A DNA stretch of 64,000 bases from Thalassovita mediterranea. GTDB lineage: Bacteria > Pseudomonadota > Alphaproteobacteria > Caulobacterales > Hyphomonadaceae. The stretch is taken from contig CP080408.1 in the NCBI GenBank assembly GCA_019448215.1, positions 2,480,001 through 2,544,000 of the forward strand, read 5' to 3'. The first letter of the stretch is position 1. Each line of letters opens with the position of its first letter. The translations under genes and the position numbers were made by a program. The notes under the pieces were generated by a model. It made no database searches, was not told the DNA's origin, and saw nothing but the letters and a program-made list of their open reading frames with translations. Below are positions 37,571-46,929 of this stretch, piece by piece.

Positions 37571-38698
37571 ATGCCAGTTACGCCCGAATATGAGCTGACG
37601 ACCGACGCCGCGCGCGGACGGCTCAGCGTGTCCGGCGACTGGACCGTCCACACGATCGGCAAGATTTCGGGCCGGTTGGCATCGGAAGACACATCAGGCC
37701 TGGAGGCGCTCGAAGTCGATTGCGCAGAGCTTGGCAAGCTCGATACGGCGGGCGCTTTCGTCATTGACCGCTTCGCCTGCCGGTCTGGCGCGGGCAAGGT
37801 CGACCCGGTGAATGCGAGCGAACAGGCCTCAGCGCTTCTCAAGCAAGCCGGCGAATTGCGCCCCGAGGGCGAAGACGAAGTGCGCAAGAGAGAGTTCGGC
37901 ATAGTCGACCTTCTGGAGCGGACCGGCCGTACCACGATGCATTTTATCGAAGAGACGGTCGAGACGCTGTCCTTTCTTGGTGAGACCATCATGGCGATGG
38001 CTCACATCGTGACCCGCCCATCCAAGATGCGCTGGACAGCGCTCGTCTCTGTCATGGAAGATTCCGGCCTCGACGCGGTGCCGATCGTGGCCTTCCTGTC
38101 CTTCTTTGTCGGCATGGTGATCGCCTTTATCGGCGCGACGACGCTTTCGGAGTTCGGCGCAACGATCTTTACGGTCGAGCTGGTCGGGATTGCGGTCCTG
38201 CGTGAATTCGGCGTGGTGCTGACAGCGATCATCCTGGCTGGCCGCACAAATTCCGCATTTACAGCGCAGATCGGCGCAATGCGGATGCGTCAGGAGGTCG
38301 ATGCGATGACAACGCTGGGCCTGAACCCGATGGACGTGCTGGTCGTGCCGCGCGCCTTTGCGATGCTGGTCATGACGCCTGTGCTGACGCTGATCGCCAT
38401 CCTGTTCGGTGTTGGCGGCGGCGCATTTGTCAGCTGGCTGGCGCTCGACATCAACCCCACCGTCTTCATGAATCGCATCCAGAGCTATGTGCCGATCGAG
38501 AATTTCTGGGTCGGTATGTCCAAGGCACCGGTCTTCGGGCTTGTCGTAGCACTGATTGGTTGCCGGCAGGGCCTTATGGTGGGCGGCAGCGTCCAGTCAC
38601 TGGGGCAGTCCACAACCAAGTCAGTCGTGCAGGCGCTTTTCTCCATCATCGTGATCGATGCGCTGTTCGCCATCTTCTATATGGAGCTTGGCGTATGA
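37571..38698 (+). CDS. mlaE: MlaE-type lipid ABC permease fused to an N-terminal STAS domain
   Basis: A 375-residue inner-membrane permease of the MlaE/YrbE family, which moves phospholipid or other lipid between membranes. Residues 1 to about 95 form a STAS-like domain (LSVSGDWTVHTIGKISG, LEVDCAELGKLDTAGAFV), the part that in E. coli is the separate MlaB. The permease domain follows, with VLREFGVVLTAIILAGRTNSAFTAQIG and MRMRQEVDAMTTLGLNP, which are the MlaE signature segments. The stop codon overlaps the start of the ATPase gene. Leads the transporter operon. Confidence 0.93.
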   Translation: MPVTPEYELTTDAARGRLSVSGDWTVHTIGKISGRLASEDTSGLEALEVDCAELGKLDTAGAFVIDRFACRSGAGKVDPVNASEQASALLKQAGELRPEGEDEVRKREFGIVDLLERTGRTTMHFIEETVETLSFLGETIMAMAHIVTRPSKMRWTALVSVMEDSGLDAVPIVAFLSFFVGMVIAFIGATTLSEFGATIFTVELVGIAVLREFGVVLTAIILAGRTNSAFTAQIGAMRMRQEVDAMTTLGLNPMDVLVVPRAFAMLVMTPVLTLIAILFGVGGGAFVSWLALDINPTVFMNRIQSYVPIENFWVGMSKAPVFGLVVALIGCRQGLMVGGSVQSLGQSTTKSVVQALFSIIVIDALFAIFYMELGV

Positions 38699-39465
38699 GC
38701 GAGGATGTTGCCATCAAGGTGCGCGGCCTCACCACCGCCTATGGCACTCACACCGTGCATGAAGAGCTCGACCTCGACGTGATGAAGGGCGAAGTGCTCG
38801 GTGTGATCGGCCCGTCTGGTACGGGTAAGTCCGTCCTCCTGCGCGCCATTGTCGGCCTGAAACGGCCCGAGACAGGGACGGTGGAGGTCTTCGGCAAGAA
38901 CGTCACGGATCTTGAAGGCGATGATCTGCGCGAGGTGCAGAACCTCTGGGGTATCATGTTCCAGGACGGTGCGCTGTTTTCGAACCTCACCGTGCGTGAA
39001 AACGTTATGGTCCCGATGCGTGAGCACACCGACCTTCCAGAACCGCTTATGAAGCAGCTTGCCGACCAGAAGCTGCGCATGTCAGGCCTTGATGACAGCG
39101 CCGGGCCGAAATTCCCGTCAGACCTCTCTGGTGGCATGCGCAAGCGGGCCGCCCTGGCGCGTGCTCTTGCGCTAGACCCGCCGATCCTGTTCCTCGATGA
39201 GCCGACGGCCGGCCTCGACCCGATCACGGCGGCGGGCTTTGATACGCTGGTGCGCGAGCTGCAGAGTGCGCTGTCGCTCACCGTGTTTCTTGTAACCCAT
39301 GATGTTGATACGCTGGTTGCGACGTGTGACCGGATCGCGGTACTTGGCCGTAAGAAGGTCATTGCGACAGGCACGATTGATGAGCTGCGCCGCAATGACG
39401 ACCCCTGGATACAGGACTATTTCTGCGGCCCGCGTGGGCGCGCAGCACAGGCTGGAGAGAGCTGA
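38695..39465 (+). CDS. mlaF: MlaF-type ABC transporter ATP-binding protein
   Basis: A 256-residue ATPase that powers the lipid transporter. Walker A is GPSGTGKS (39-46), the signature is LSGGMRKRAALARALALDPP and Walker B is ILFLDEPTAGLDP. The MlaF-type Q-loop segment reads IMFQDGALFSNLTV. The true start is the ATG at 38695, overlapping the permease stop (ATGA); its own stop overlaps the MCE gene by one base. Confidence 0.95.
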   Translation: MSEDVAIKVRGLTTAYGTHTVHEELDLDVMKGEVLGVIGPSGTGKSVLLRAIVGLKRPETGTVEVFGKNVTDLEGDDLREVQNLWGIMFQDGALFSNLTVRENVMVPMREHTDLPEPLMKQLADQKLRMSGLDDSAGPKFPSDLSGGMRKRAALARALALDPPILFLDEPTAGLDPITAAGFDTLVRELQSALSLTVFLVTHDVDTLVATCDRIAVLGRKKVIATGTIDELRRNDDPWIQDYFCGPRGRAAQAGES

Positions 39466-40427
39466 TGGAAACACGCGCGAACTATGCGCTGATCGGCGCA
39501 TTCGTCATTATCGCGGCGCTCGCCGCGCTCGGCTTTGTGCTGTGGCTTGGCCAGTCGCAGTTCAACCGCGAATATGACGTCTATGATGCGGTCTTCGAAG
39601 GCCCGGTGACGCTCGAGGAGGGCGCGTCGGTTCGATATATCGGCATCAAGGTCGGCGAGGTCACCTCAATCGGCATTGACCGGAATGATGCCTCCAAGGT
39701 CCGCGCGCGGCTGCGCGTGGACAATGAGACGCCAGTGAAGACAGACTCCACGGCGTCTATCGAATTTGCAGGCATTACCGGGGTCACCTTCATCCAGATC
39801 AATGCGGGGGCGCCGGAGGCTGAATGGCTGAAGCGGGCGTCGAACGAAAACATCCCGGAGATCAAGACTGAGTCCAATCCGCTTAGCGCGCTGGTCTCCA
39901 GCGGCACGGAAGTCATGGGCCGCGCGACGCTCGCTCTGGAGCGGATCGATGAGCTGCTCAGCCAGGAGAATATCGATGCCGTGTCGAACACCGTGCAGAA
40001 TGTCGAGGCGATCACTTCGGCATTGAGCGGCAATGGGGAGATATTCACGGACGTGAATGACTTGCTCCAGAACGCCAATGCCGCCGCGCAGAGTTTCGAC
40101 CAGGCCTCGCGTGACCTCGGCCAGCTTGGCCGCGACGCGAGCGTCGAGGTCAAACGGATCGGTGAAGAGATTTCCGCGATCACTGAAGATCTTGAAGCGG
40201 TCACGACGTCTGCCCAATCCGCCATTGAGCGGGTCGAGGGCGCTGTTGATTCCGCAGCGACCGTGATCGAAGGGCCGGGGACAGATGCCGTTGTCGATTT
40301 CCGCATCGTCGCGCAGGATCTGCGTGTCCTCATCGCCCGGCTCGACCGTCTGACCCGCGAGATTGAGCAGAACCCGCAGGGCCTCCTGCGGAGTGACCCA
40401 TTGCCATATGAGAAGGATGGAGAATGA
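39465..40427 (+). CDS. mlaD: MCE-domain (MlaD-type) periplasmic lipid-binding subunit
   Basis: A 320-residue substrate-binding subunit. One N-terminal membrane anchor (IGAFVIIAALAALGFVLWLG) is followed by a single MCE domain (VYDAVFEGPVTLEEGASVRY to VTFIQINAG). A long helical, coiled-coil-like region (about 135-300, ELLSQENIDAVSNTVQN onwards) resembles the needle- or ring-forming helices of longer MCE proteins. It overlaps both neighbours in the operon. Confidence 0.92.
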   Translation: METRANYALIGAFVIIAALAALGFVLWLGQSQFNREYDVYDAVFEGPVTLEEGASVRYIGIKVGEVTSIGIDRNDASKVRARLRVDNETPVKTDSTASIEFAGITGVTFIQINAGAPEAEWLKRASNENIPEIKTESNPLSALVSSGTEVMGRATLALERIDELLSQENIDAVSNTVQNVEAITSALSGNGEIFTDVNDLLQNANAAAQSFDQASRDLGQLGRDASVEVKRIGEEISAITEDLEAVTTSAQSAIERVEGAVDSAATVIEGPGTDAVVDFRIVAQDLRVLIARLDRLTREIEQNPQGLLRSDPLPYEKDGE

Positions 40428-41047
40428 CCTCCAAGAGAAGCATCTGGCCCGCAGGCGCGCTCGCTATCCTGATGGCCGCTGGCGGCTGTGTGTCCGTCCT
40501 GCCCGAACAGCCAAAGCCTGAAGCCGTCTACCGGCTGGCAGAGCCGCAGGCGCTCGCTGAACTGCGCACACATGTCGTGATCCGTGAGCCTGATGCGCCG
40601 CGCCTTTTTGCGTCGCGCACGATTACCTCGCAGAGCCCGGATGGCGGACTGAAAGTCGTGCCGGGTGTTGCCTGGGCTGACCGGGCGACGCGCATGTTTC
40701 AGGTGACGCTGCTGGATGCTTTCCAGGGCGATGCGCCGGGTCTAGCGGTCGATGATGTGACAGGCGTGAGCGGCGAGTATGAGCTCTACTGGCGCGTTTC
40801 GAAATTCTCATTGGAGGGGCTGGAAGGCGTTTGTGAACTTCAGCTGACACTTCTGAATGGCCGTAGCCGTGTGCCCGTGGCGCAGCAGTCCGTCTCGGCG
40901 CGCGCAGCATCGACGGCGAAGGGCGATCTGGCCCGTGCGCGGGCGCTGTCCGACGCGGGACGACTTTGTGTCGAGAAAGCCGCTGTCTTCATCGCTGACC
41001 GGGCCGTGCCGGTTGAGGATCAGGATGCCGACACGCTTGGCGGCTGA
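40424..41047 (+). CDS. ABC-type transport auxiliary lipoprotein (PqiC/YmbA-like)
   Basis: A 207-residue lipoprotein with the lipobox AAGGC (Cys22). YRLAEPQALAELRTHVVIREPDAPRLF and VVPGVAWADRATRMFQVTLLDAF follow the pattern of the PqiC/LptE-like auxiliary family that partners MCE transporters. It would sit on the inner leaflet of the outer membrane and link the MCE bridge to it. It overlaps mlaD by 4 bases. Its stop directly abuts the stop of the convergent kinase gene. Confidence 0.85.
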   Translation: MTSKRSIWPAGALAILMAAGGCVSVLPEQPKPEAVYRLAEPQALAELRTHVVIREPDAPRLFASRTITSQSPDGGLKVVPGVAWADRATRMFQVTLLDAFQGDAPGLAVDDVTGVSGEYELYWRVSKFSLEGLEGVCELQLTLLNGRSRVPVAQQSVSARAASTAKGDLARARALSDAGRLCVEKAAVFIADRAVPVEDQDADTLGG

Positions 41048-43417
41048 TCAGGCGATCGCAACTTTCGGACGGTGAATGGTTTTGCTGACCGGCAGGTAGA
41101 AGCTGACCATCGTTCCCTTGCCAACCTCACTGGCGATCGAGAACCGGCCGCCATGCATTTCAGCGAAGGATTTGGTGAGGGCGAGGCCGAGGCCCGTGCC
41201 TTCATAATTGCGCTCGCGTGTTTCCTGAACCTGTTCGAAAGGCTGGGCGAGGCGCGGCAGGTGTTCTTTTGGAATGCCGACGCCGGTGTCGCGAACGGCG
41301 ACCCGGACGAAATCGCCCTTGTCCTGTACCGCCACGATGATCTGCCCGCCTTCGTCGGTGAACTTGATTGCGTTGGAGAGGAGGTTCAGCACCATCTGGC
41401 GCACCGCGCGGTGGTCTGCATCGACCTCTGGCAGGTCGTCTGCCGCTTGCAGGGACAGTTTGACATTCTTTTCTTCCGCCTTGCGCCGGATCATGCGCAC
41501 AGCTGCATCGACGGGGTCGACCAGATCGATCGGCTTTGGATCGATCGTCATCTTGCCGGCCTCGATCTTTGCGATGTCGAGGATGTCGTTGATCATGTCG
41601 AGAAGGTGCTGGCCCGAGGTCAGAATATCACGCGCATAGTCGCGGTAGCGCTGGTCACCGAGGGCGCCATACATCTCATTGACGAGGATTTCGGAGAAGC
41701 CATTGATCGCGTTGAGCGGCGTGCGCAGCTCATGGCTCATATTGGCGAGGAAGGCGCTCTTGGAGTCTGCAGAACGCTCGGCCTTGGCCTTCTCTTCATT
41801 GTACTTGCGGGCGAGTTCGGCATTGTGGCCTTCAGATCGGGCCAGTTCCTGCACAGCAGAGCTGAGCTTCTTTTTCTGGCGGAGGAGTTCGTCCTCGCTT
41901 TTCACGTCCTGCGTGACGTCCAGCCCGAATGTGATGACGCCGCCAGCGGGCGAGCGTCGCTCAACGATCTTGAACCACTGGCCCGTTGCCAGTCCAACGA
42001 TCGTGGTGTGCGGGTCGTCCTCTGAGCCGCGCTGGCTGACCGTAGTTGCGGTGCGGGCGAGCATGACCGTCTCATAGGCAACGCCGACCCTGACGACATC
42101 CTCAAGCTGGAAGAGCTGAACGAAGGCCTTGTTCCAGAAGGTCAGCCTGCGCCGTCCGTCCCAGAGGGCGAACGGACAAGGGAAGTTCTCGATGGCCACA
42201 CGAAGGCGCGCCTCGGAGGAGCGCTGGCGCTCTCTCTGGCGGACCGCTTCAGTAACATCAAAGACGACGCCGCTCATGGTCGCCTCGGCGCCATGGTCGA
42301 TGCGGTCCATGCTGCCGCGAAATTCCACCCAGGTTTCGCCGCGTGACATCTTCGTCGCGACGTCGACCGACATGGGTTTACCCGTGCGGCAGGTCTCCAT
42401 TGCGCGCTGAAAATGCTCGCGATGATCAGGAAATACCTGTTCCAGCAGTTCGGCGAGATCGATTTCACCGGCGAGCTGGAAGCCGAAGAGGCGGGCGGTC
42501 GGCTCGTTGATCCAGGCTTTGCCGCTTCCGGGCATGATCTGCCAGGCACCGACCTGGCTGTTCTCAGCCGCGGTGGCGACGCGCACGGCCTTCGGGTCTT
42601 CACGGCGGGGTTCTGCGACCTGCGGCCTTGGCGTGCGCGCTGCGCGGTAGAGGCCGAACACGGCAAGCGCCGGCGCACCGAGAAGGATCGCATAGAGGAG
42701 AAACTGGAGCGCGTTTGCCTGGGTCAGGACAGGACTTGCGCGATTGAGACAGAGGCGAAAGTTAGCGCCAGCGACATCGGAACAAGCCGTCAGAGAGCGA
42801 TCCATCGGCCCCTGCCAGCGAAAATTGCTCTGGCCAGCCAGGATCGCGGCATTCGGGGGAAGGACATTCTGGCCACCAATCGACACGGTGCGTTCACCAT
42901 CCAGAATGATGCGCTGGGCTGCATTCGCGCCCGTCAGCCATTTGTCGAGGGACACGCGGGAGACGATGCCGGATGTTTCGTCCAGCGGATGGACCAGCAT
43001 GATCTCATTATTTGGCGTCAGGCGCAGGCGCACACCGGCGGCGATCATTTCCTGCGCGAGCTCGGCAAGCTGGCGATTGCGCTCGTCATTGGAGCTGCGC
43101 GCTGCCTGAATGGATATGATGCTGTCTACGCCGATCTCGCTGGCATCGATGTCGCTGAGGCTACGACCTGAGGCGCGCAATGCGTCGAGACGCTCGCCTG
43201 CGCGATCCGCAGCCGCATTGAGCGCGTATCCCGTCAGCAGCGCGTCGCGTTGGGCAAGGCGAATGGCACTGTCGTCGCGGCTGCTCTGGCTGTTCCACGC
43301 CACCATTGCGATGGACGCAACCAGGATCAGAAAAGTGACGACCAGAACGGCAGCTGAGGCCTGGCGGCCTTCGGCGCTCCGCTTGGGAGGCTTTACCCTG
43401 TCTTTCAGCTTCGCCAA
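41048..43417 (-). CDS. PAS-domain sensor histidine kinase, PleC-like
   Basis: A 789-residue membrane sensor kinase. TM1 is about residues 23-42; a periplasmic sensor region runs to about 235; TM2 lies near 237-258. Two PAS domains follow (about 280-395 and 405-510), then a coiled-coil linker and the HisKA domain with FLANMSHELRTPLNAINGF, where the phospho-accepting His is residue 562. The ATPase domain has NLLSNAIKF, DTGVGIP and GTGLGLAL. The HisKA sequence resembles PleC/DivJ-type kinases of Caulobacterales, but no receiver domain or paired response-regulator gene is present, so the partner is unknown. Confidence 0.88.
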   Translation of the reverse strand: MAKLKDRVKPPKRSAEGRQASAAVLVVTFLILVASIAMVAWNSQSSRDDSAIRLAQRDALLTGYALNAAADRAGERLDALRASGRSLSDIDASEIGVDSIISIQAARSSNDERNRQLAELAQEMIAAGVRLRLTPNNEIMLVHPLDETSGIVSRVSLDKWLTGANAAQRIILDGERTVSIGGQNVLPPNAAILAGQSNFRWQGPMDRSLTACSDVAGANFRLCLNRASPVLTQANALQFLLYAILLGAPALAVFGLYRAARTPRPQVAEPRREDPKAVRVATAAENSQVGAWQIMPGSGKAWINEPTARLFGFQLAGEIDLAELLEQVFPDHREHFQRAMETCRTGKPMSVDVATKMSRGETWVEFRGSMDRIDHGAEATMSGVVFDVTEAVRQRERQRSSEARLRVAIENFPCPFALWDGRRRLTFWNKAFVQLFQLEDVVRVGVAYETVMLARTATTVSQRGSEDDPHTTIVGLATGQWFKIVERRSPAGGVITFGLDVTQDVKSEDELLRQKKKLSSAVQELARSEGHNAELARKYNEEKAKAERSADSKSAFLANMSHELRTPLNAINGFSEILVNEMYGALGDQRYRDYARDILTSGQHLLDMINDILDIAKIEAGKMTIDPKPIDLVDPVDAAVRMIRRKAEEKNVKLSLQAADDLPEVDADHRAVRQMVLNLLSNAIKFTDEGGQIIVAVQDKGDFVRVAVRDTGVGIPKEHLPRLAQPFEQVQETRERNYEGTGLGLALTKSFAEMHGGRFSIASEVGKGTMVSFYLPVSKTIHRPKVAIA

Positions 43418-43501
43418 GGGCGCGCCCCTTACTAACCCAGTCCACCTTCCTGCATGACCAGAAAAGCTTTTCGTTAGGGTTAATAAGGGTGCCTTGCGTC
43501 C

Positions 43502-46099
43502 TTAGCCGAGAGCGCGTGCGAGGATGTCGGACGCGTTCTTGGAAAGCGACTGAGATTGGAGCTGTTTCAGCACCTTTTCAGCGCTCGCTTTGGCGACAGG
43601 TTCCAGCTTGCGCCACTGCTCGAAGCTGGTGAGCAGGCGGGCGGCAAGGGCCGGGTTGCGCTTGTCGGCTTCGAGGATGATGTCGCCGATCACCTTGTGT
43701 CCCTCACCATCGCGGGCGTGGAAGGCGGCAAGGTTGGTCATGGAGAAGGCAGCTGCGACCGACCGCACCCGGTTAGGGTTCGACAGATCGAAGTCTGGAT
43801 GCTGCGACAGGCGGCGCGCATCGTCTGCCGCCCCCTGACCGGCCTGGACGGCAAACCATTTGTCGATGACCAGCGGATTCTCTTTCCAGGTTTCGTAGAA
43901 GGTCTCGATGGCTTCATCGCGCTCTGGTGTCTGGAACGGCACGAGCGTGCGGAGGCAGGCGAGGCTTTCGGTCATGTTCGAGGCGGCATCGAACAGGCTC
44001 TTCAGCTTGCGCGACGCGTCGGCGGTGTCGAGCGCGCCGGTCAGGCCGATCATGGCAGAGCGCAGGGCGCGGATGCCTGCCTGCTCGGCATTCGGCTCAA
44101 ACGGGGCAGGGGACGGCTCAGCGAGGATGCGCTCAGCGTCGGCCTTGAGGTTCTCACCGAGTGCCTTGCGCAGGCGTTTGCGGGCATCGTTCAGGCCTGC
44201 CGGATCAACCGGCTCGCGGTGCTGGAAGAGTTCGCCGATATCGGGCAGCGCGGTGAGGAGCGCAGCAAAGGCCGGGTCGCTCTCATTTGCGCGGACGGCA
44301 TCGCCGAGCGCGCCGACGAGTGCTTCGTCTGGTGGCGATTGCGGATTGTCGAGCAGGCGGAAAATCTCAACGCGTGCCAGCGTCTGGAAATTGTCCCAGA
44401 TATTGAACGGGTCGCTCTCTGCGGCCGCAAGCTCCAGCAGTGCCTCATTGGTGAGTTCGCGATCGATGCGGACCGGCGCGCTGAACTGGCGATTGATGGA
44501 GAGAAGTGGCTTGTCGGTGGCGCCCGTGACCTTCAGGTCGACGGTCATCTTCTCATCTTCAAGCACGAGGACGCCTTCGCCATTCTCCCAGCCTTCGACG
44601 CTGACATGGCTTCCATTGCCGTCGAGCAGGGCGGTGCGAAGCGGGATTGGCACCGGCTCTTTGGTTGGCTGGCCGGGCGTTGCTGGCGTCTTCTGCGAGA
44701 GAGTGAGGGTGAGCCTGCTATTGGCGGCGTCCCAACTTTCCTCCACCTTCACTTCGGGCGTGCCGGCCTGCGCGTACCAGCGGCGAAACTGGCTTAGATC
44801 CTTGCCGGAGGATTTCTCGAAACAGCTGTAGAAGTCCTCGATGGTCGAGGCTGTGCCGTCGTATTCGTCGAAATAGATCTGCATGCCTTGGTTGAAGGAA
44901 TCGATCCCGATAAAGACGGTCAGTGCACGGATAAGCTCAGAGCCCTTTTCGTACACCGTAGCCGTATACAGATTGTCGATAGACCCATATTTGCTCGGCC
45001 GGACAGGGTGGGCGAGCGGCCCAGCGTCCTCAGCGAACTGGCGGGCGCGAAGGCGCATGACGTCCTTGATGCGCTGGACCGGGCGTGAGCGCAGGTCCGA
45101 TGAGAATTCCTGATCGCGGAAGACGGTCAGGCCTTCCTTGAGGCAGAGCTGGAACCAGTCGCGGCAGGTGATGCGGTTACCGGTCCAGTTGTGGAAATAT
45201 TCGTGGCCGACAATGCTCTCGATCGCTTCGAAGTCAGCATCTGTCGCGCTCTCCTGGCTGGCGAGAACGTAGGCCGAATTGAAGATGTTGAGGCCCTTGT
45301 TCTCCATGGCGCCGAAATTGAAGTCGCGCACGGCCACGATATTGAAGACGCCGAGATCATAGGCGCGGGCGAACCGCTCCTCATCCCATTTCATCGAGGC
45401 CTTGAGGCTTTCCATCGCCCATTCGGCGCTGGCGGCCTGACCCTTGTCGACATAGACGCCGAGGTCGACATGGTCGCCATTCATCGTGGTGAAGGTGTCG
45501 CGCCAGACATCATAGTCGCCGGCGCAGAGCGCAAAAAGGTAGGACGGCTTTGGGTGCGGATCGTCCCATTCGGCATAGTGGCGGCCATCGGAATGATCGC
45601 CGCTTTCGCCCGGCGTGCCATTGGAAAGCAGGATCGGGTATTTCGACTTGTCGGCATCCATGCGCACATGGAAGCGGCTCATCACGTCCGGACGGTCAGG
45701 CCAGTAGGTGATGTGGCGAAAGCCCGTCGCTTCGCACTGGCTGCAGAAGCGCCCACCAGAGATGTAGAGACCAGAGAGAGCGGTATTGGCGGACGGGTTG
45801 ATGGTGACGTCCGTCTCTAGGACGAATTCATCCGGGACTTTGTGGATCGTCAAAGTCTCGTCCGTTCGCTCATAGGCGTCCGGGCTGAGCGTCTTGCCGT
45901 CGAGGCGGATGTCATTGGGCTTGAGTTTGACGCCGTCGAGAACGAATGGGCCGGGCTGCGTGCGGCGCACCGTCATGCGGGCCTTCACCCGTGTCTCGGC
46001 CGGCTCCAGAGAGAAATCCAGCGAGACCTGATCGATCTCGAACGGATAAGGCGTGTACTCTTCCAGCTTTACCGAAACGGGCGTGTCTGTGCGCAGCAT
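43502..46099 (-). CDS. pepN: Aminopeptidase N (M1 family)
   Basis: An 865-residue zinc aminopeptidase that removes N-terminal residues from peptides in the cytoplasm. The zinc motif HEYFH is at residues 299-303, with the third ligand in the following helix; the exopeptidase motif GAMENKG lies upstream of it. The length and layout match the E. coli-type PepN (about 870 residues), including the C-terminal helical domain. Monocistronic; 83-84 bases separate it from neighbours on each side. Confidence 0.96.
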   Translation of the reverse strand: MLRTDTPVSVKLEEYTPYPFEIDQVSLDFSLEPAETRVKARMTVRRTQPGPFVLDGVKLKPNDIRLDGKTLSPDAYERTDETLTIHKVPDEFVLETDVTINPSANTALSGLYISGGRFCSQCEATGFRHITYWPDRPDVMSRFHVRMDADKSKYPILLSNGTPGESGDHSDGRHYAEWDDPHPKPSYLFALCAGDYDVWRDTFTTMNGDHVDLGVYVDKGQAASAEWAMESLKASMKWDEERFARAYDLGVFNIVAVRDFNFGAMENKGLNIFNSAYVLASQESATDADFEAIESIVGHEYFHNWTGNRITCRDWFQLCLKEGLTVFRDQEFSSDLRSRPVQRIKDVMRLRARQFAEDAGPLAHPVRPSKYGSIDNLYTATVYEKGSELIRALTVFIGIDSFNQGMQIYFDEYDGTASTIEDFYSCFEKSSGKDLSQFRRWYAQAGTPEVKVEESWDAANSRLTLTLSQKTPATPGQPTKEPVPIPLRTALLDGNGSHVSVEGWENGEGVLVLEDEKMTVDLKVTGATDKPLLSINRQFSAPVRIDRELTNEALLELAAAESDPFNIWDNFQTLARVEIFRLLDNPQSPPDEALVGALGDAVRANESDPAFAALLTALPDIGELFQHREPVDPAGLNDARKRLRKALGENLKADAERILAEPSPAPFEPNAEQAGIRALRSAMIGLTGALDTADASRKLKSLFDAASNMTESLACLRTLVPFQTPERDEAIETFYETWKENPLVIDKWFAVQAGQGAADDARRLSQHPDFDLSNPNRVRSVAAAFSMTNLAAFHARDGEGHKVIGDIILEADKRNPALAARLLTSFEQWRKLEPVAKASAEKVLKQLQSQSLSKNASDILARALG

Positions 46100-46182
46100 G
46101 ATTCATCCTCTGTCGTCGTCCTGAACGACAGATAGGATGTCTCCGGCGGGCTCTCAATCACCCGCGAGGGGCTGGGCTGATA

Positions 46183-46755
46183 TTACTCGGCGGCCTGACG
46201 CGGGGCGCTTGCGACATCATAGATGTGGCGCAGCGCATCCTTGGCTGGTTTCAGCAGCGCCTTCATCTCATCTGGCACCTGATCCGGGTGGCGGGCGGTG
46301 AACTCTGCCATCTTGCGGACCATGGAAAGAAGCTGAGGCGAATTCACGATCAGGCGGGCCTGATATTCGATCTTGTGCGGGTCGCGGTCGTATTCGGAAC
46401 CCGGCACGCGCCAGCCGCCCCAGTCATTCTCATCGGTCATGACAACCGGGAATGTGCCCGGGAAGGGGTGGGCGGAGACATCGTCGCTTTCCTGCCAGCG
46501 ATTCTTGGCGCGCTGGATGCGCCAATGCTCGGCCGTTGGGTCATCGTCCATCCGTGACTTGGATCGCCCGTGCATCACTTCTTCGGAGACAAGCTCGGTG
46601 GCGGAGAATTCGCGGCCAAGGCCGACGTCATAGGTAACGCGCAGAGGCTCTTCGACATCCTTCACCCAGTGAGGGATGACCTTCTCGACGATTGCCCATG
46701 TGCCGACAGGTTTGATGAAAACCCGCTGCGACTTGTGAAACAGTGCCTTAGCCAT
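46183..46755 (-). CDS. Conserved hypothetical protein
   Basis: A 190-residue soluble protein without signal peptide or membrane segment. The N-terminal part (FHKSQRVFIKPVGTWAIVEK) looks like a small beta-barrel, and the middle is rich in Trp/Asp (NDWGGWRVPGSEYDRDPHKIEY). The last 60 residues are helical. I do not recognise a named domain. It probably belongs to a lineage-restricted family, which is inference. Confidence 0.6.
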   Translation of the reverse strand: MAKALFHKSQRVFIKPVGTWAIVEKVIPHWVKDVEEPLRVTYDVGLGREFSATELVSEEVMHGRSKSRMDDDPTAEHWRIQRAKNRWQESDDVSAHPFPGTFPVVMTDENDWGGWRVPGSEYDRDPHKIEYQARLIVNSPQLLSMVRKMAEFTARHPDQVPDEMKALLKPAKDALRHIYDVASAPRQAAE

Positions 46756-46929
46756 TCGCGTACTCCAGTCTTCGCGATGCTATGGCACAGCAGTTTTGAA
46801 ACGCGGTGAAACAGGTCTGTGAAATTTCACCTATCTCGCTGCAGCTTCCTTACCTTGCGATACCGCTTTTCGCCCGCTGAGACCGCGCTATGGTTGGCTT
46901 CAAAGGCTTACAAAGGGAGATGAGGTCGT

